Assembly (NCBI GenBank): GCA_014803435.1
Contig: JACYFD010000004.1
Coordinates: 310,001-374,000, forward strand
DNA length: 64,000 bases
Direction: 5' to 3'
From: Cellulosimicrobium terreum
GTDB lineage: Bacteria; Actinomycetota; Actinomycetes; Actinomycetales; Cellulomonadaceae
Shown here: positions 9,956 through 18,553 of the stretch, piece after piece
Layout of the letters: each line of letters starts with the position of its first letter
Numbering within the stretch: the first letter of the stretch is position 1
The notes under the pieces: model-generated
What the model was told of the DNA's origin: nothing
The model's input: only the letters and a program-made list of their open reading frames with translations
The model's database searches: none
Translations under genes and position numbers: made by a program

Positions 9956-11215
9956 CTACCTCGCGGTCGTGGTGGTGACCGCGGCGTCGAGTGCACCCGC
10001 GGCGAGGCGGACGTGGATCGGGTCCCCGGCGGCGACGTCGTCGGGTGTGCGCACCACGTGCCCGTCGGCGCGCTGCACGACGGCGTAGCCGCGCTCCAGC
10101 GTCGACGCGGGGGAGAGCGCCCGCACCTGTGCGGCGAGCCGCCCGACCTCCCCGCCCGCCCGCAGCAGCGCGGCGTCGAACAGGCTGCGGGCGTGCCGCA
10201 CCTGCTGCCCGACGTCGCGCTCGCGGGCGTCGACCATCGTCGTCGGGGCCGCCAGCACGGGGCGCGAGCGCACGGCGTCGAGCCCGTGCTGCTCATGGTC
10301 GAGACGAGCGCGCACAGCGGCCCGGATGCGCTGGCGGGCCTGGGTCGTGCGGTGGCGTTCCTCGGCGACGTCGGGGACGACGTTGCGGGCGGCGTCGGTG
10401 GGGGTCGACGCCCGGTAGTCGGCGACCAGGTCGAGCAGCGGGGCGTCCGTCTCGTGCCCGATCGCGCTGACCAGGGGCGTCGTGCATGCTGCGGCCACGC
10501 GGACGAGCGCCTCGTTGCTGAACGGCAGGAGATCCTCCACGGAGCCGCCGCCGCGGGCCACCACGACGACCTCGACGTCGGGGCGGGCGTCGAGCTCGGC
10601 GATCGCCGCGCTCACCTCACGGACTGCGTTGATGCCCTGCACCGCGACCTCGCGGATCTCGAAGCGCACCTGCGGCCAGCGGGCCCGGGCGTTGACGACC
10701 ACGTCGTGCTCGGCCTTCGACTCCCGCCCGCACACCAGCCCGACGACGGCGGGCAGGAACGGCAGCGGGCGCTTGCGCTCGGTGTCGAACAGACCCTCGG
10801 CCGCCAGCACGCGCCGCAGGTGCTCGATCCGCGCGAGCAGCTCGCCGACGCCGACCTGGCGGATCGCGGTGGCGCGCATCGACAGCCGGCCGGACTTGGT
10901 CCAGAACTCCGGCTTGGCCTGCACGACGACGTGGTCCCCGACCTCGGGCTTGCGCGCGAGCCCGTCGAACGCGCGCGTGAGCATGTGCACCGGCAGCGAC
11001 GCCTCGACGTCGGTGTCCCGGAGCGTGACGAACTGCATCCCGGCGCGGCCGCGATAGGTGTGCTCGACCACCTGTCCCTCGACCCAGACCGTCGACATCT
11101 TGGCGATGTAGTCGCGCATCTTCTCCGAGAGCAGGCGTACCGGCCACGGGTGCTCCGCGGTCGTGTCGAGCGCGCGGACCGGGGGAGGGCCGTCGTCGGG
11201 CAGCGTCGAGGTCAC
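9956..11215 (-). CDS. xseA: Exodeoxyribonuclease VII large subunit
   Basis: Catalytic large subunit of exonuclease VII, 419 aa. An N-terminal OB-fold (about 20-120, with VWVEGQVVEH and FVTLRDTDVEASLPV) binds single-stranded DNA. The central nuclease region contains GLVCGRESKAEHDVV, VVARGGGSVEDLLPFSNE and SAIGHETDAPLLDLVAD, followed by a coiled-coil and the C-terminal RGYAVV segment. GTG at 11215 is preferred over upstream starts because the extra residues would be non-conserved. CAGGCT lies 6 nt before it, compatible with a leaderless transcript. It ends 36 bp from the convergent ABC-F gene, which separates it from xseB. Confidence 0.93.
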   Translation of the reverse strand: MTSTLPDDGPPPVRALDTTAEHPWPVRLLSEKMRDYIAKMSTVWVEGQVVEHTYRGRAGMQFVTLRDTDVEASLPVHMLTRAFDGLARKPEVGDHVVVQAKPEFWTKSGRLSMRATAIRQVGVGELLARIEHLRRVLAAEGLFDTERKRPLPFLPAVVGLVCGRESKAEHDVVVNARARWPQVRFEIREVAVQGINAVREVSAAIAELDARPDVEVVVVARGGGSVEDLLPFSNEALVRVAAACTTPLVSAIGHETDAPLLDLVADYRASTPTDAARNVVPDVAEERHRTTQARQRIRAAVRARLDHEQHGLDAVRSRPVLAAPTTMVDARERDVGQQVRHARSLFDAALLRAGGEVGRLAAQVRALSPASTLERGYAVVQRADGHVVRTPDDVAAGDPIHVRLAAGALDAAVTTTTAR

Positions 11216-11260
11216 GGCCCTAGCCTGCCCCACCCCGCCAACACCCCCCACCCCACGATC

Positions 11261-11341
11261 TGTCAGCAACCCAGGGGTCTGGATGGCGGTGCAGTGCTGA
11301 CAACTGTGGTGCCGCCTCAGTTGTCAGCACCCCACGGGTCT
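11261..11341. repeat. Direct repeats flanking an inverted repeat
   Basis: TGTCAGCA(A/C)CCCA(G/C)GGGTCT occurs at 11261-11280 and again at 11322-11341, 61 bp apart and matching at 18 of 20 positions. The second copy overlaps the right arm of the neighbouring 13-bp inverted repeat. The whole block lies in the 183-bp gap between the divergent xseA and ispH genes. Confidence 0.75.
11294..11330. repeat. Perfect 13-bp inverted repeat
   Basis: GTGCTGACAACTG (11294-11306) and its exact complement (11318-11330) surround an 11-nt loop. It may be a protein-binding operator, a transcribed hairpin or a copy of an extragenic repeat family; the sequence alone does not tell which. Confidence 0.75.
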
Positions 11342-11386
11342 CGAGGCCGGTGGGGGGCTACAACTTTCGGGAGGCGAGGGGTCGCC

Positions 11387-11392
11387 TAGACT
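11387..11392 (+). promoter_or_regulatory. Leaderless -10 element of ispH
   Basis: TAGACT followed by exactly 6 nt and the GTG start codon. With a start site 6-7 nt past the -10, the transcript would begin at the start codon. No ribosome-binding site is needed, and none is clear. Confidence 0.6.
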
Positions 11393-11398
11393 CGGGGC

Positions 11399-12472
11399 GT
11401 GAGCTCTTCCGCTGTGATCCCGTCCGTTGATCGTCCCGCGATGCCCGACGCCGCGGCCCCGGTCTCCGGGAAGCGTGTCCTTCTCGCGGCGCCCCGCGGG
11501 TACTGCGCCGGGGTGGATCGCGCAGTCGTCGCCGTCGAGAAAGCGCTCGAGCACTACGGGGCGCCCGTGTACGTGCGCAAGGAGATCGTGCACAACAAGC
11601 ACGTCGTCGAGACGCTGAGCGAGCGCGGCGCCGTGTTCGTCGACGAGACCGACGAGGTGCCGCGCGGCGCCCGCGTCGTGTTCTCCGCCCACGGCGTCTC
11701 CCCGGCCGTCAAGGCAGCGGCTGCCGAGCGTGAGCTCGACACGATCGACGCCACGTGCCCCCTCGTGACCAAGGTGCACAAGGAGGCCGTGCGCTTCGCG
11801 AAGGACGACTACGACATCCTGCTCATCGGTCACGACGGTCACGAGGAGGTCGAGGGCACCGCGGGCGAGGCGCCGGACCACGTTCAGGTCGTCAACTCGC
11901 CTGACGCCGTCGACGACGTCGTGGTCCGCGACCCCGACAAGGTCGTGTGGATCTCGCAGACCACGCTGTCCGTCGACGAGACGATGGACACGGTGCGTCG
12001 CCTCCGGGAGAAGTTCCCCACCCTCCAGGACCCGCCGAGCGACGACATCTGCTACGCGACGCAGAACCGTCAGGTCGCGGTCAAGAAGCTCGCGCCGGAG
12101 TGCGACCTCGTGATCGTCGTCGGCTCCGCGAACTCGTCGAACTCGGTGCGCCTCGTCGAGGTCGCGCTCCAGGCGGGCGCGCGCACCTCCTACCGGGTGG
12201 ACGTGGCGAAGGAGATCGACGAGTCCTGGTTCGACGGCGTGTCGACCGTGGGTGTCACGTCGGGCGCGTCCGTCCCCGAGATCCTCGTCGACGACGTCCT
12301 CAAGCACCTCGCAGCCCGCGGGTTCGCGACCGTGGAGGAGGTCCGTACCGCGACGGAGGACCTGATGTTCTCCCTGCCCCGCGAGCTGCGCACCGACCTC
12401 GGCTCGGGCGGCGGCGCTGCCGACCGCCCGGCGCGCGGCGGCCGGCGCGCGCTCTCCGTGCAGCCCACCTGA
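11399..12472 (+). CDS. ispH: 4-hydroxy-3-methylbut-2-enyl diphosphate reductase
   Basis: Last enzyme of the MEP isoprenoid pathway, reducing HMBPP to IPP and DMAPP with a [4Fe-4S] cluster. The 357-aa protein shows the N-terminal [12 protein letters not shown] with the first cluster cysteine, [19 protein letters not shown] with the second cysteine, the [11 protein letters not shown] motif, and SSNSVRL after the third-cysteine region (ICYATQNRQ). GTG at 11399 follows a leaderless -10. A short non-conserved N-terminus (about 25 residues) precedes the core, so an internal start is possible. It converges with rmuC, 7 bp apart. Confidence 0.96.
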   Translation: MSSSAVIPSVDRPAMPDAAAPVSGKRVLLAAPRGYCAGVDRAVVAVEKALEHYGAPVYVRKEIVHNKHVVETLSERGAVFVDETDEVPRGARVVFSAHGVSPAVKAAAAERELDTIDATCPLVTKVHKEAVRFAKDDYDILLIGHDGHEEVEGTAGEAPDHVQVVNSPDAVDDVVVRDPDKVVWISQTTLSVDETMDTVRRLREKFPTLQDPPSDDICYATQNRQVAVKKLAPECDLVIVVGSANSSNSVRLVEVALQAGARTSYRVDVAKEIDESWFDGVSTVGVTSGASVPEILVDDVLKHLAARGFATVEEVRTATEDLMFSLPRELRTDLGSGGGAADRPARGGRRALSVQPT

Positions 12473-12479
12473 CCCGTCG

Positions 12480-13997
12480 TCAGGCCCAGGCCTGCTTCGG
12501 ACTGTCGCCCTGCTGGTCGTCCCGCTCGTCGGGTCGGCCGTCGGGGCGGTCGTCGATGGCGACGATCGCGTCGGACGCCGCCGCGACGAGCTCCGGCTGG
12601 GAGATCAGCCGGGGGACGTCCTCGACGGCGCGCACCTCGCCGATGCGCTCGGTCTCGGCCACGACGTGCAGGTCCACCAGGCGGCGCGCCTGGGGCAGCA
12701 CGCGGGTCTCGAGAGAACCGACGAACACGTTGAAGTCCTTGGTCGCCGTGCTCAGCGAGCGGCCCAGCTTGGTCACGTGCCGCGCCGTCGTCACGAGGCG
12801 TGAGTGCAGCTCCTTGCCGGTGCGCAGCACCTCGTGCGCGTTGTCGGTCACGGCGTCCTGCTGCCACGCGTACGCGACGGTGCGCAGCAGCGCGACGAGC
12901 GTCATCGGCGTGGCGAGCACGACGTTGCGGCGGACCGCGTACTCGAGCAGGTCGGGGCGGCGCTCGACCGCGGCCGAGAGGAATGGCTCGGCGGGCACGA
13001 ACATGACGACGAACTCCGGCGCCGGGCTGAACTGCGACCAGTAGCGCTTCGACGCGAGGTCGTCGACGTGCTTGACCATGTGCCGCACGTGCGCGTCGAG
13101 CCGGGCCTCGCGCACCGCGGTGTCGGTCGCCTGCTGGGCCTCGAGGTACCCGAGGAACGCGACCTTGGAGTCGACGACGACGTTCTTGCCACCTGCGAGG
13201 TGGATCACCATGTCCGGCCGCAGCGCGCCGTCCACCGTCTCCACGTGGGCCTGCTCGGTGAAGTCCACGCGCGCGAGCATGCCCGCGGCCTCCACCACCC
13301 GTCGCAGCTGCAGCTCGCCCCATGCGCCACGGGTCTGCGACGAGCGCAGCGCGGTCACCAGGTCGTCCGTGCCGCTGCGCAGCTGCGCGCTCGCCTGGGT
13401 GAGCTGGCGCAGGTGCTCGGTCAGTGCGGAGTGCCCGGCCGTGCGCGCCTTCTCCGCCTCCGCGACCTCGGTCCGCATCTGCTCGAGAGAGCGGGCGAGC
13501 GGCTCGACCAGGGTGCGGACCGCCTCCTCGCGCTTCGCGAGCTCCGCGGCGCCCGACTCGTTGCTGCGGCGGAAGCGCTCCTCGGCCTGGGCGAGGAACT
13601 GCTCCGAGGTCGCCGCGAGCGTCCGCCGTGACAGCGACTCGAACCGCGCCTCGAGGCGCTGGTGGTCGCCCTGCACCTCGGCGAGGCGCTGCTCGTGCTG
13701 GGTCTGGGCCAGGTCCAGGCGTTCGTCAGCGCTGCGCTGCGCCGCGGCGAGCTGACGCACGAAGGCCTGGCGCTCGCCGTCGAGCTGGCGCTCGAAGCCG
13801 GCCCGCTCCGCGTCGAGCCGCTCCGCGAGCCCGGCCCCGCGTGCCGCCTCCGCCTGCGACGCGGTGAGGAGGGCGGTCAGGCGACGGGACTCGGCCGCCG
13901 CGCCGTCGGGCGACGTGCGCCGCACGACGAGCACGAGCACCGCACCGGCGACGAGGCCGAGCACGAGCCCGACGGAGAAGAACGCCCACGTGTCCAT
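12480..13997 (-). CDS. rmuC: RmuC-family DNA recombination protein
   Basis: Predicted membrane-tethered RmuC-type nuclease-fold protein, linked in other bacteria to limiting recombination at inverted repeats. In the 505-aa sequence, residues 4-26 form a membrane segment, about 35-210 is a long coiled coil rich in A, E, Q and R, and the conserved RmuC domain follows (about 215-440), including RGAWGELQLRRVVE, DMVIHLAGGKNVVVDSK and FVPAEPFLSAA. The C-terminal 35 residues are acidic and disordered. GGGAGGG lies 9 nt before ATG 13997. It is divergent from an ABC transporter gene. Confidence 0.92.
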   Translation of the reverse strand: MDTWAFFSVGLVLGLVAGAVLVLVVRRTSPDGAAAESRRLTALLTASQAEAARGAGLAERLDAERAGFERQLDGERQAFVRQLAAAQRSADERLDLAQTQHEQRLAEVQGDHQRLEARFESLSRRTLAATSEQFLAQAEERFRRSNESGAAELAKREEAVRTLVEPLARSLEQMRTEVAEAEKARTAGHSALTEHLRQLTQASAQLRSGTDDLVTALRSSQTRGAWGELQLRRVVEAAGMLARVDFTEQAHVETVDGALRPDMVIHLAGGKNVVVDSKVAFLGYLEAQQATDTAVREARLDAHVRHMVKHVDDLASKRYWSQFSPAPEFVVMFVPAEPFLSAAVERRPDLLEYAVRRNVVLATPMTLVALLRTVAYAWQQDAVTDNAHEVLRTGKELHSRLVTTARHVTKLGRSLSTATKDFNVFVGSLETRVLPQARRLVDLHVVAETERIGEVRAVEDVPRLISQPELVAAASDAIVAIDDRPDGRPDERDDQQGDSPKQAWA

Positions 13998-14081
13998 GGC
14001 CCGCACCCTCCCACGCCCCACCGACACGCACGCGAGGACACGTCATGACAAACCGCACCACGCGGCGTCGGACCCCTCGAC

Positions 14082-14087
14082 TAGGTT
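14082..14087 (+). promoter_or_regulatory. Leaderless -10 element of the ABC exporter
   Basis: TAGGTT with 7 nt to the ATG at 14095, in the 97-bp gap shared with the divergent rmuC gene. No Shine-Dalgarno lies in front of the ATG. Confidence 0.55.
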
Positions 14088-14094
14088 GGGCCGC

Positions 14095-14922
14095 ATGGTC
14101 GACCCGTCACCGTCCCCGCAGACACAGCCCCCACCGGCACCGTCCCCGCCGGAACCCCGCGCCGCGCTCTCGCTGCGCGGCCTCTGGAAGCGCTTCGGCC
14201 AGAAGATCGCGGTCGCGGGCGTCGACCTCGACGTGCCCGCGGGATCGTTCTACGGGCTCGTGGGTCCCAACGGCGCGGGCAAGACGACGACGCTGTCGAT
14301 GGCCACCGGGCTCCTGCGGCCCGACGCCGGCACGGCCCACGTGCACGGCACCGACATCTGGGCCGACCCGGTCGCGGGCAAGGCGCGCCTCGGCGTCCTG
14401 CCCGACGGGGTGCGCCTGTTCGACCGGCTCACCGGGGCGCAGCTCATCACCTACGCCGGTCTGCTGCGCGGCATGGACCGGGACACGGTCGCCGAGCGCA
14501 CGCGGGACCTCCTGGCGGCGCTCGACCTCGCGACGGACGCGAACACCTTCGTCGTCGACTACTCGGCAGGCATGACCAAGAAGATCGCGCTCGCGACCGC
14601 GCTCATCCATGCGCCGGAGGTGCTCGTGCTCGACGAGCCGTTCGAGGCGGTCGACCCGGTCTCCGCGGCGAACATCCGCGACATCCTCGCCGACTATGTC
14701 CGCTCGGGCGGGACCGTGGTGGTGTCCTCGCACGTCATGGACCTCGTCCAGCGCATGTGCGACCACGTCGCCGTGGTCGCGGGCGGGCACCTCCTCGCCG
14801 CCGGGACGGTCGACGAGGTGCGTGGCGGACAGAGCCTCGAGGAGCGGTTCGTCGACCTCGTGGGCGGACGCCAGAGCACGGAAGGACTGGCATGGCTGCG
14901 CAGCTCGTCCGCCTCAAGCTGA
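14095..14922 (+). CDS. ABC transporter ATP-binding protein
   Basis: ATPase of a predicted exporter, 275 aa. A proline-rich N-terminus (about 25 residues) precedes the domain. Walker A is GPNGAGKTT near 59-67, and Walker B is VLVLDEPFEAVDP. The signature is the unusual YSAGMTKK in place of LSGGQ, a variant common in DrrA/CcmA-like ATPases, with SSHVMDLV as the H-loop. It overlaps the permease gene by 31 nt. Substrate unknown. Confidence 0.85.
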   Translation: MVDPSPSPQTQPPPAPSPPEPRAALSLRGLWKRFGQKIAVAGVDLDVPAGSFYGLVGPNGAGKTTTLSMATGLLRPDAGTAHVHGTDIWADPVAGKARLGVLPDGVRLFDRLTGAQLITYAGLLRGMDRDTVAERTRDLLAALDLATDANTFVVDYSAGMTKKIALATALIHAPEVLVLDEPFEAVDPVSAANIRDILADYVRSGGTVVVSSHVMDLVQRMCDHVAVVAGGHLLAAGTVDEVRGGQSLEERFVDLVGGRQSTEGLAWLRSSSASS

Positions 14923-16475
14923 CCCTCATGGCCAACGCGTTCCGACGGAGCGCGTGGCAGACGATCGGTTTCGTCCTCGGTGCGCTCTACGGCGTCTTCG
15001 TCGTCGGGATGATCGTGGTCGGCACGACCGTGCTGGGCACGCAGGACCCGGTTCTCGCCGGCGCGATCACCGTCCTGCTCGGTGGTGTCGCGGTGCTCGC
15101 CTGGTGGGTCGTCCCGCTCTTCGCGTTCGGCGTCGACGCGACGCTCGACCCGCAGCGGTTCGTGCTGTTCGGCATCCCGCAGCGGCGCCTGCTCGCCGGC
15201 CTCGCGCTCGCCGGGGTCGTCTCGATCCCGGGGATCGCGACGGGCCTGTCGGCGCTCGGGGTGTCGTTCGCGTGGTGGCGCACGCCCCTCGCCCTGCTCG
15301 CGGCGCTCGTCGGCGCCGTCCTCGCGCTCGCGCTGTGCGTCGTGGGCTCGCGGGCGACGACGACGGCCCTCGCGCCGCTGCTCGAGTCCCGCCGCTACCG
15401 CGAGGTCGTGACGGTCGCGGCGTTCGTGCCCCTGGTGCTCGTCGGACCGGCGATCGCGTGGGTCTCGTCGCAGCTCGGCGAGACGACCGACGGCGATGCC
15501 GTGCGCGGCCTCGTGGTCCGGCTCGCCGACGTCGTCGCGTGGACCCCGTTCGGCGCGCCGTGGGGCCTCGGCGCAGCGGTGCACGACGGCGCGTGGGGCG
15601 TCGCGCTCGCGCGTCTCGTCGTGGCCGTGGCGACGCTCGGTGTCGCCTGGGTCGTGTGGGACCGCTCCCTCGCGCGGGCACTCGTCACCCCGCCGACGTC
15701 GGGCGCGAGCGGCCGGGCGAAGGGGCTGGGCTGGTTCGCCCGCTTCCCAGCGGGCCCGACCGGCGCCGTGGCGGCCCGGGCCACGACCTACTGGCTGCGC
15801 GACCCGCGCTACTCCGGCTCGATCGCGATCGTCCCGCTGTTCCCGGTCATCCTGCTCGTGCTCGGCGGCGGCTCGGGCTCCGAGATCTTCCTGGTGCTCG
15901 CCCCGATCACGGCCTGGATCCTCGGGTTCGCGATCTCCGCCGACGTCGCGTACGACCACACGGCGTTCGCGCTGCACGTGTCGACCGGGGTGAGCGGTCG
16001 CGCGGACCGCTGGGGCCGCGCGATCCCCGTCCTCGCCGGCGGCATCCCGCTGGTGGTCCTGTTCGCGGTGGTCTCCGCGGCGGTCGCGGCGCGCTGGGAC
16101 GCGCTGCCCGCCGTGCTCGGGCTGTCCGTCGGCACGCTGCTCGTCTCCCTCGGCGTCTCCAGCGTCTCGTCCGCGCGGCTGCTCTACCCGGTCCCGAAGC
16201 CGGGAGACAGCCCCTTCAAGCAGCCGCAGGGTGCCGCCATGGCGACGCTCGTCGCACAGACCGCGGCGATGGGAGTCACGCTCGCGCTGACCCTCCCGTT
16301 CCTCGTGTCGGGGGTGCTCGCGATCCTCCTGCCCCAGGCGGTGCTGGGCTGGGTGACGCTCGTCCTCGGTCCGGCGCTCGGTGTGGTCGTCCTCGTCCTC
16401 GGTGTCCGCTGGGGCTCGCGCACGTTCGACCGGCGTGCTCCCGAGCTGCTGCAGCGCGTCATGTCGTACGCCTGA
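14892..16475 (+). CDS. ABC exporter permease, substrate unknown
   Basis: Large integral membrane protein of 527 aa, with roughly twelve hydrophobic segments spread over its length, including TIGFVLGALYGVFVVGMIVVG near the N-terminus and a final pair around 430-510. No solute-binding domain or large loop is seen. GGAAGGA at a good distance selects ATG 14892, inside the end of the ATPase gene, so the two are translationally coupled and should form one complex. The only homology-free statement possible is two-component ABC export; peptide, lipid or drug substrates are all possible. Confidence 0.75.
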   Translation: MAAQLVRLKLTLMANAFRRSAWQTIGFVLGALYGVFVVGMIVVGTTVLGTQDPVLAGAITVLLGGVAVLAWWVVPLFAFGVDATLDPQRFVLFGIPQRRLLAGLALAGVVSIPGIATGLSALGVSFAWWRTPLALLAALVGAVLALALCVVGSRATTTALAPLLESRRYREVVTVAAFVPLVLVGPAIAWVSSQLGETTDGDAVRGLVVRLADVVAWTPFGAPWGLGAAVHDGAWGVALARLVVAVATLGVAWVVWDRSLARALVTPPTSGASGRAKGLGWFARFPAGPTGAVAARATTYWLRDPRYSGSIAIVPLFPVILLVLGGGSGSEIFLVLAPITAWILGFAISADVAYDHTAFALHVSTGVSGRADRWGRAIPVLAGGIPLVVLFAVVSAAVAARWDALPAVLGLSVGTLLVSLGVSSVSSARLLYPVPKPGDSPFKQPQGAAMATLVAQTAAMGVTLALTLPFLVSGVLAILLPQAVLGWVTLVLGPALGVVVLVLGVRWGSRTFDRRAPELLQRVMSYA

Positions 16476-16498
16476 GGACCCCGCGCACCCGATCCCCG

Positions 16499-16504
16499 TA
16501 GGAT
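16499..16504 (+). promoter_or_regulatory. Leaderless-type -10 of ychF
   Basis: TAGGAT lies 8 nt before the GTG start of ychF, slightly longer than the usual 6-nt gap in this window. The transcript would start at or 1-2 nt ahead of the start codon. Confidence 0.5.
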
Positions 16505-16512
16505 GGTGGCCC

Positions 16513-17598
16513 GTGGCTCTCACTATCGGCATCGTCGGCCTGCCCAACGTCGGCAAGTCCACCCTCTTCAACGCCCTGACGCGCAACAACGTGCTCGCAG
16601 CGAACTACCCGTTCGCGACCATCGAGCCGAACATCGGCGTCGTGCCGCTGCCGGACCCGCGGCTGAGCACGCTCGCAGAGATCTTCGGCAGCGAGCGCAT
16701 CCTGCCGGCGACGGTGTCGTTCGTCGACATCGCGGGCATCGTCAAGGGCGCGAGCGAGGGGGAGGGCCTCGGCAACAAGTTCCTCGCGAACATCCGTGAG
16801 GCCGAGGCCATCTGCCAGGTCACGCGTGCGTTCGACGACCCGGACGTGCTGCGCGTCGACGGCTCTGTCGACTCCGCGGGCGACATCGAGACCATCAGCA
16901 CCGAGCTGATCCTCGCCGACCTCCAGACCCTCGAGAAGACGCTGCCGCGCCTCGAGAAGGAGGTCAAGATCAAGCGGGGCGACCCCGCACTGGTCGCGGC
17001 CGCCCAGACGGCGCAGAAGATCCTCGAGGAGGGAACGACGCTCTTCCAGGGGGCTGCGGCCGCGGGCCTCGACCTCGCGGAGATCGCGAGCTTCCAGCTG
17101 CTCACGGCGAAGCCGTTCATCTACGTGTTCAACACCGACGACGCCGGGCTCGCCGACGAGGCGCAGAAGCAGGCGTTGCGCGACCTCGTGGCGCCCGCGC
17201 AGGCGATCTTCCTCGACGCGCAGTTCGAGTCGGAGCTCGTCGAGCTCGAGGCCGAGGAGGCCGCGGAGATGCTCGCGGACGCCGGCCAGGACGAGGCGGG
17301 TCTCGACCAGCTCGCACGCGTCGGCTTCGAGACCCTCGGCCTGCAGACCTACCTCACGGCCGGCCCCAAGGAGTCGCGCGCCTGGACCATCCACAAGGGT
17401 TGGACCGCACCCCAGGCTGCCGGCGTGATCCACACCGACTTCGAGCGCGGCTTCATCAAGGCCGAGGTCGTCTCGTTCGACGACCTCGTCGAGGCGGGGT
17501 CGGTCCAGGCAGCACGTGCCGCGGGCAAGGCGCGCATCGAGGGCAAGGACTACGTCATGGCGGACGGCGACGTCGTGGAGTTCAGGTTCAACGTCTGA
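16513..17598 (+). CDS. ychF: Redox-regulated ATPase/GTPase YchF (Obg family)
   Basis: Translation- and stress-linked P-loop NTPase, 361 aa. The G1 motif GLPNVGKST is near residues 8-16, G3 appears in DIAGIVKGASEGEGLGN, and the ATP-favouring NTDD (in VFNTDDAG) replaces the usual NKxD, as is standard for YchF. The coiled middle region (about 130-200) and C-terminal TGS-like domain (about 275-361, TYLTAGPKESRAWTI) are present. The GTG start gives the family's short N-terminus. YchF homologues bind ribosomes and prefer ATP; that is family knowledge. Very secure call. Confidence 0.97.
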   Translation: MALTIGIVGLPNVGKSTLFNALTRNNVLAANYPFATIEPNIGVVPLPDPRLSTLAEIFGSERILPATVSFVDIAGIVKGASEGEGLGNKFLANIREAEAICQVTRAFDDPDVLRVDGSVDSAGDIETISTELILADLQTLEKTLPRLEKEVKIKRGDPALVAAAQTAQKILEEGTTLFQGAAAAGLDLAEIASFQLLTAKPFIYVFNTDDAGLADEAQKQALRDLVAPAQAIFLDAQFESELVELEAEEAAEMLADAGQDEAGLDQLARVGFETLGLQTYLTAGPKESRAWTIHKGWTAPQAAGVIHTDFERGFIKAEVVSFDDLVEAGSVQAARAAGKARIEGKDYVMADGDVVEFRFNV

Positions 17599-17625
17599 GG
17601 TCACCGATCCGGGGCGCATCGTCAG

Positions 17626-17682
17626 GACGGCCGTCGGCCGGCCGGCCGTCGATCACTGAGGGAAGCCCCCGTGACGGGGGCT
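17626..17682 (+). terminator. Two adjacent hairpins after ychF
   Basis: GACGGCCG (17626-17633) pairs with CGGCCGTC (17643-17650), and AGCCCCC (17664-17670) pairs with GGGGGCT (17676-17682) around a 5-nt loop. Either could end the ychF transcript. The second ends only 16 bp before the next start codon, so it might instead shape that gene's leader. Confidence 0.5.
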
Positions 17683-17698
17683 GGGACGTGGGGGTGGG

Positions 17699-18553
17699 AT
17701 GAGCGAGGTCGTGTTCGCCCGCGAGAACGTGTGGCTCCCGCAGGCCGTCCGGGAGGACGGTGAGCTCCGGTTGTCGCTCGGTGCCGGTGCCGACGCCAAC
17801 CACGAGCCTCGGACGTTCAGCTTTCCGATCGAGGACACCCATCTCGCCGTGATCCGCGAAGACCTGACGCGGCACCTGCTGCTGACGAGCGCGGTCCTGC
17901 CGCTGTGCGACGCCGCCGGGATCCGGGGTCCGCTGGACCAGGACGCTGCTGTCGCGCTCCTGGACCCGATCCTCCTGTCTGCTCCCGCCGAGGTCGACGC
18001 ATACTTCCGGCGCATCCGGTGGGGCCGGGACCGGCTCGTCGCCCACGGTGCCGACACCGACCTGCTCGAGAGCCGCCAGGTCTACCGCGCGACGTGCTCG
18101 GCGACGGAGAGCCTGGACTGGCGCCGCGTCCAGGTGTACGTCGCGGACCGGGGACGCGCCGGGCGTAGCGTGATCCTTCCCCCGCTCGACACCGCGCTCC
18201 TGACGTTCACCGGGCACGACCTGTACGGCGCGAGGGGCCTGAGGCGACTTCCCGAGGCTGTCGATCCCGCGCTGCTGCCCGACGTCGAGCGGGTGATCGC
18301 CACGGCCGAGCACGCGTGCACCGGGATGCGGGTCGGCCGCGGCCCGCGACGGGGACGCGATGCCACGAACGAGCGTGACTGGGACGAGATGGCGGCGAAG
18401 GTCGGTGCGGCCGTACGACGTGCGTACCCCGAGCTCCTCGACGAGGCCGTGCGCACCGTGACCCTCCTGATGTGCGCGGAGGCGGCAGGGCGGGCCGAGG
18501 GAGCTCGACGAGGCGTTGCCTGGCGAGCGCGTCGGTGGGGGACGCGAAGCTGA
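17699..18553 (+). CDS. Uncharacterised actinobacterial protein
   Basis: A 284-aa soluble protein with no signal peptide or membrane segment. It begins MSEVVFARENVWLPQ and contains an aspartate/histidine-rich half, a segment LLTSAVLPLCDAAGIRGPLD near 62-81, and a basic stretch GRGPRRGRDATNERDWDEMA near 218-237. The pattern resembles what I recall as the DUF6357 family; this is unverified. GGGGTGGG before the ATG is a weak ribosome-binding site. The last 20 residues turn arginine-rich and low in complexity, which could be a natural tail or a late frameshift. No functional link to ychF or the peptide importer is visible. Confidence 0.65.
   Translation: MSEVVFARENVWLPQAVREDGELRLSLGAGADANHEPRTFSFPIEDTHLAVIREDLTRHLLLTSAVLPLCDAAGIRGPLDQDAAVALLDPILLSAPAEVDAYFRRIRWGRDRLVAHGADTDLLESRQVYRATCSATESLDWRRVQVYVADRGRAGRSVILPPLDTALLTFTGHDLYGARGLRRLPEAVDPALLPDVERVIATAEHACTGMRVGRGPRRGRDATNERDWDEMAAKVGAAVRRAYPELLDEAVRTVTLLMCAEAAGRAEGARRGVAWRARRWGTRS

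Noticed and set aside
14892-16475. Integrated mobile element or prophage among the transporter genes
   Set aside because: No integrase, transposase, tRNA-linked attachment site or terminal repeat was found, and composition is like the neighbours.
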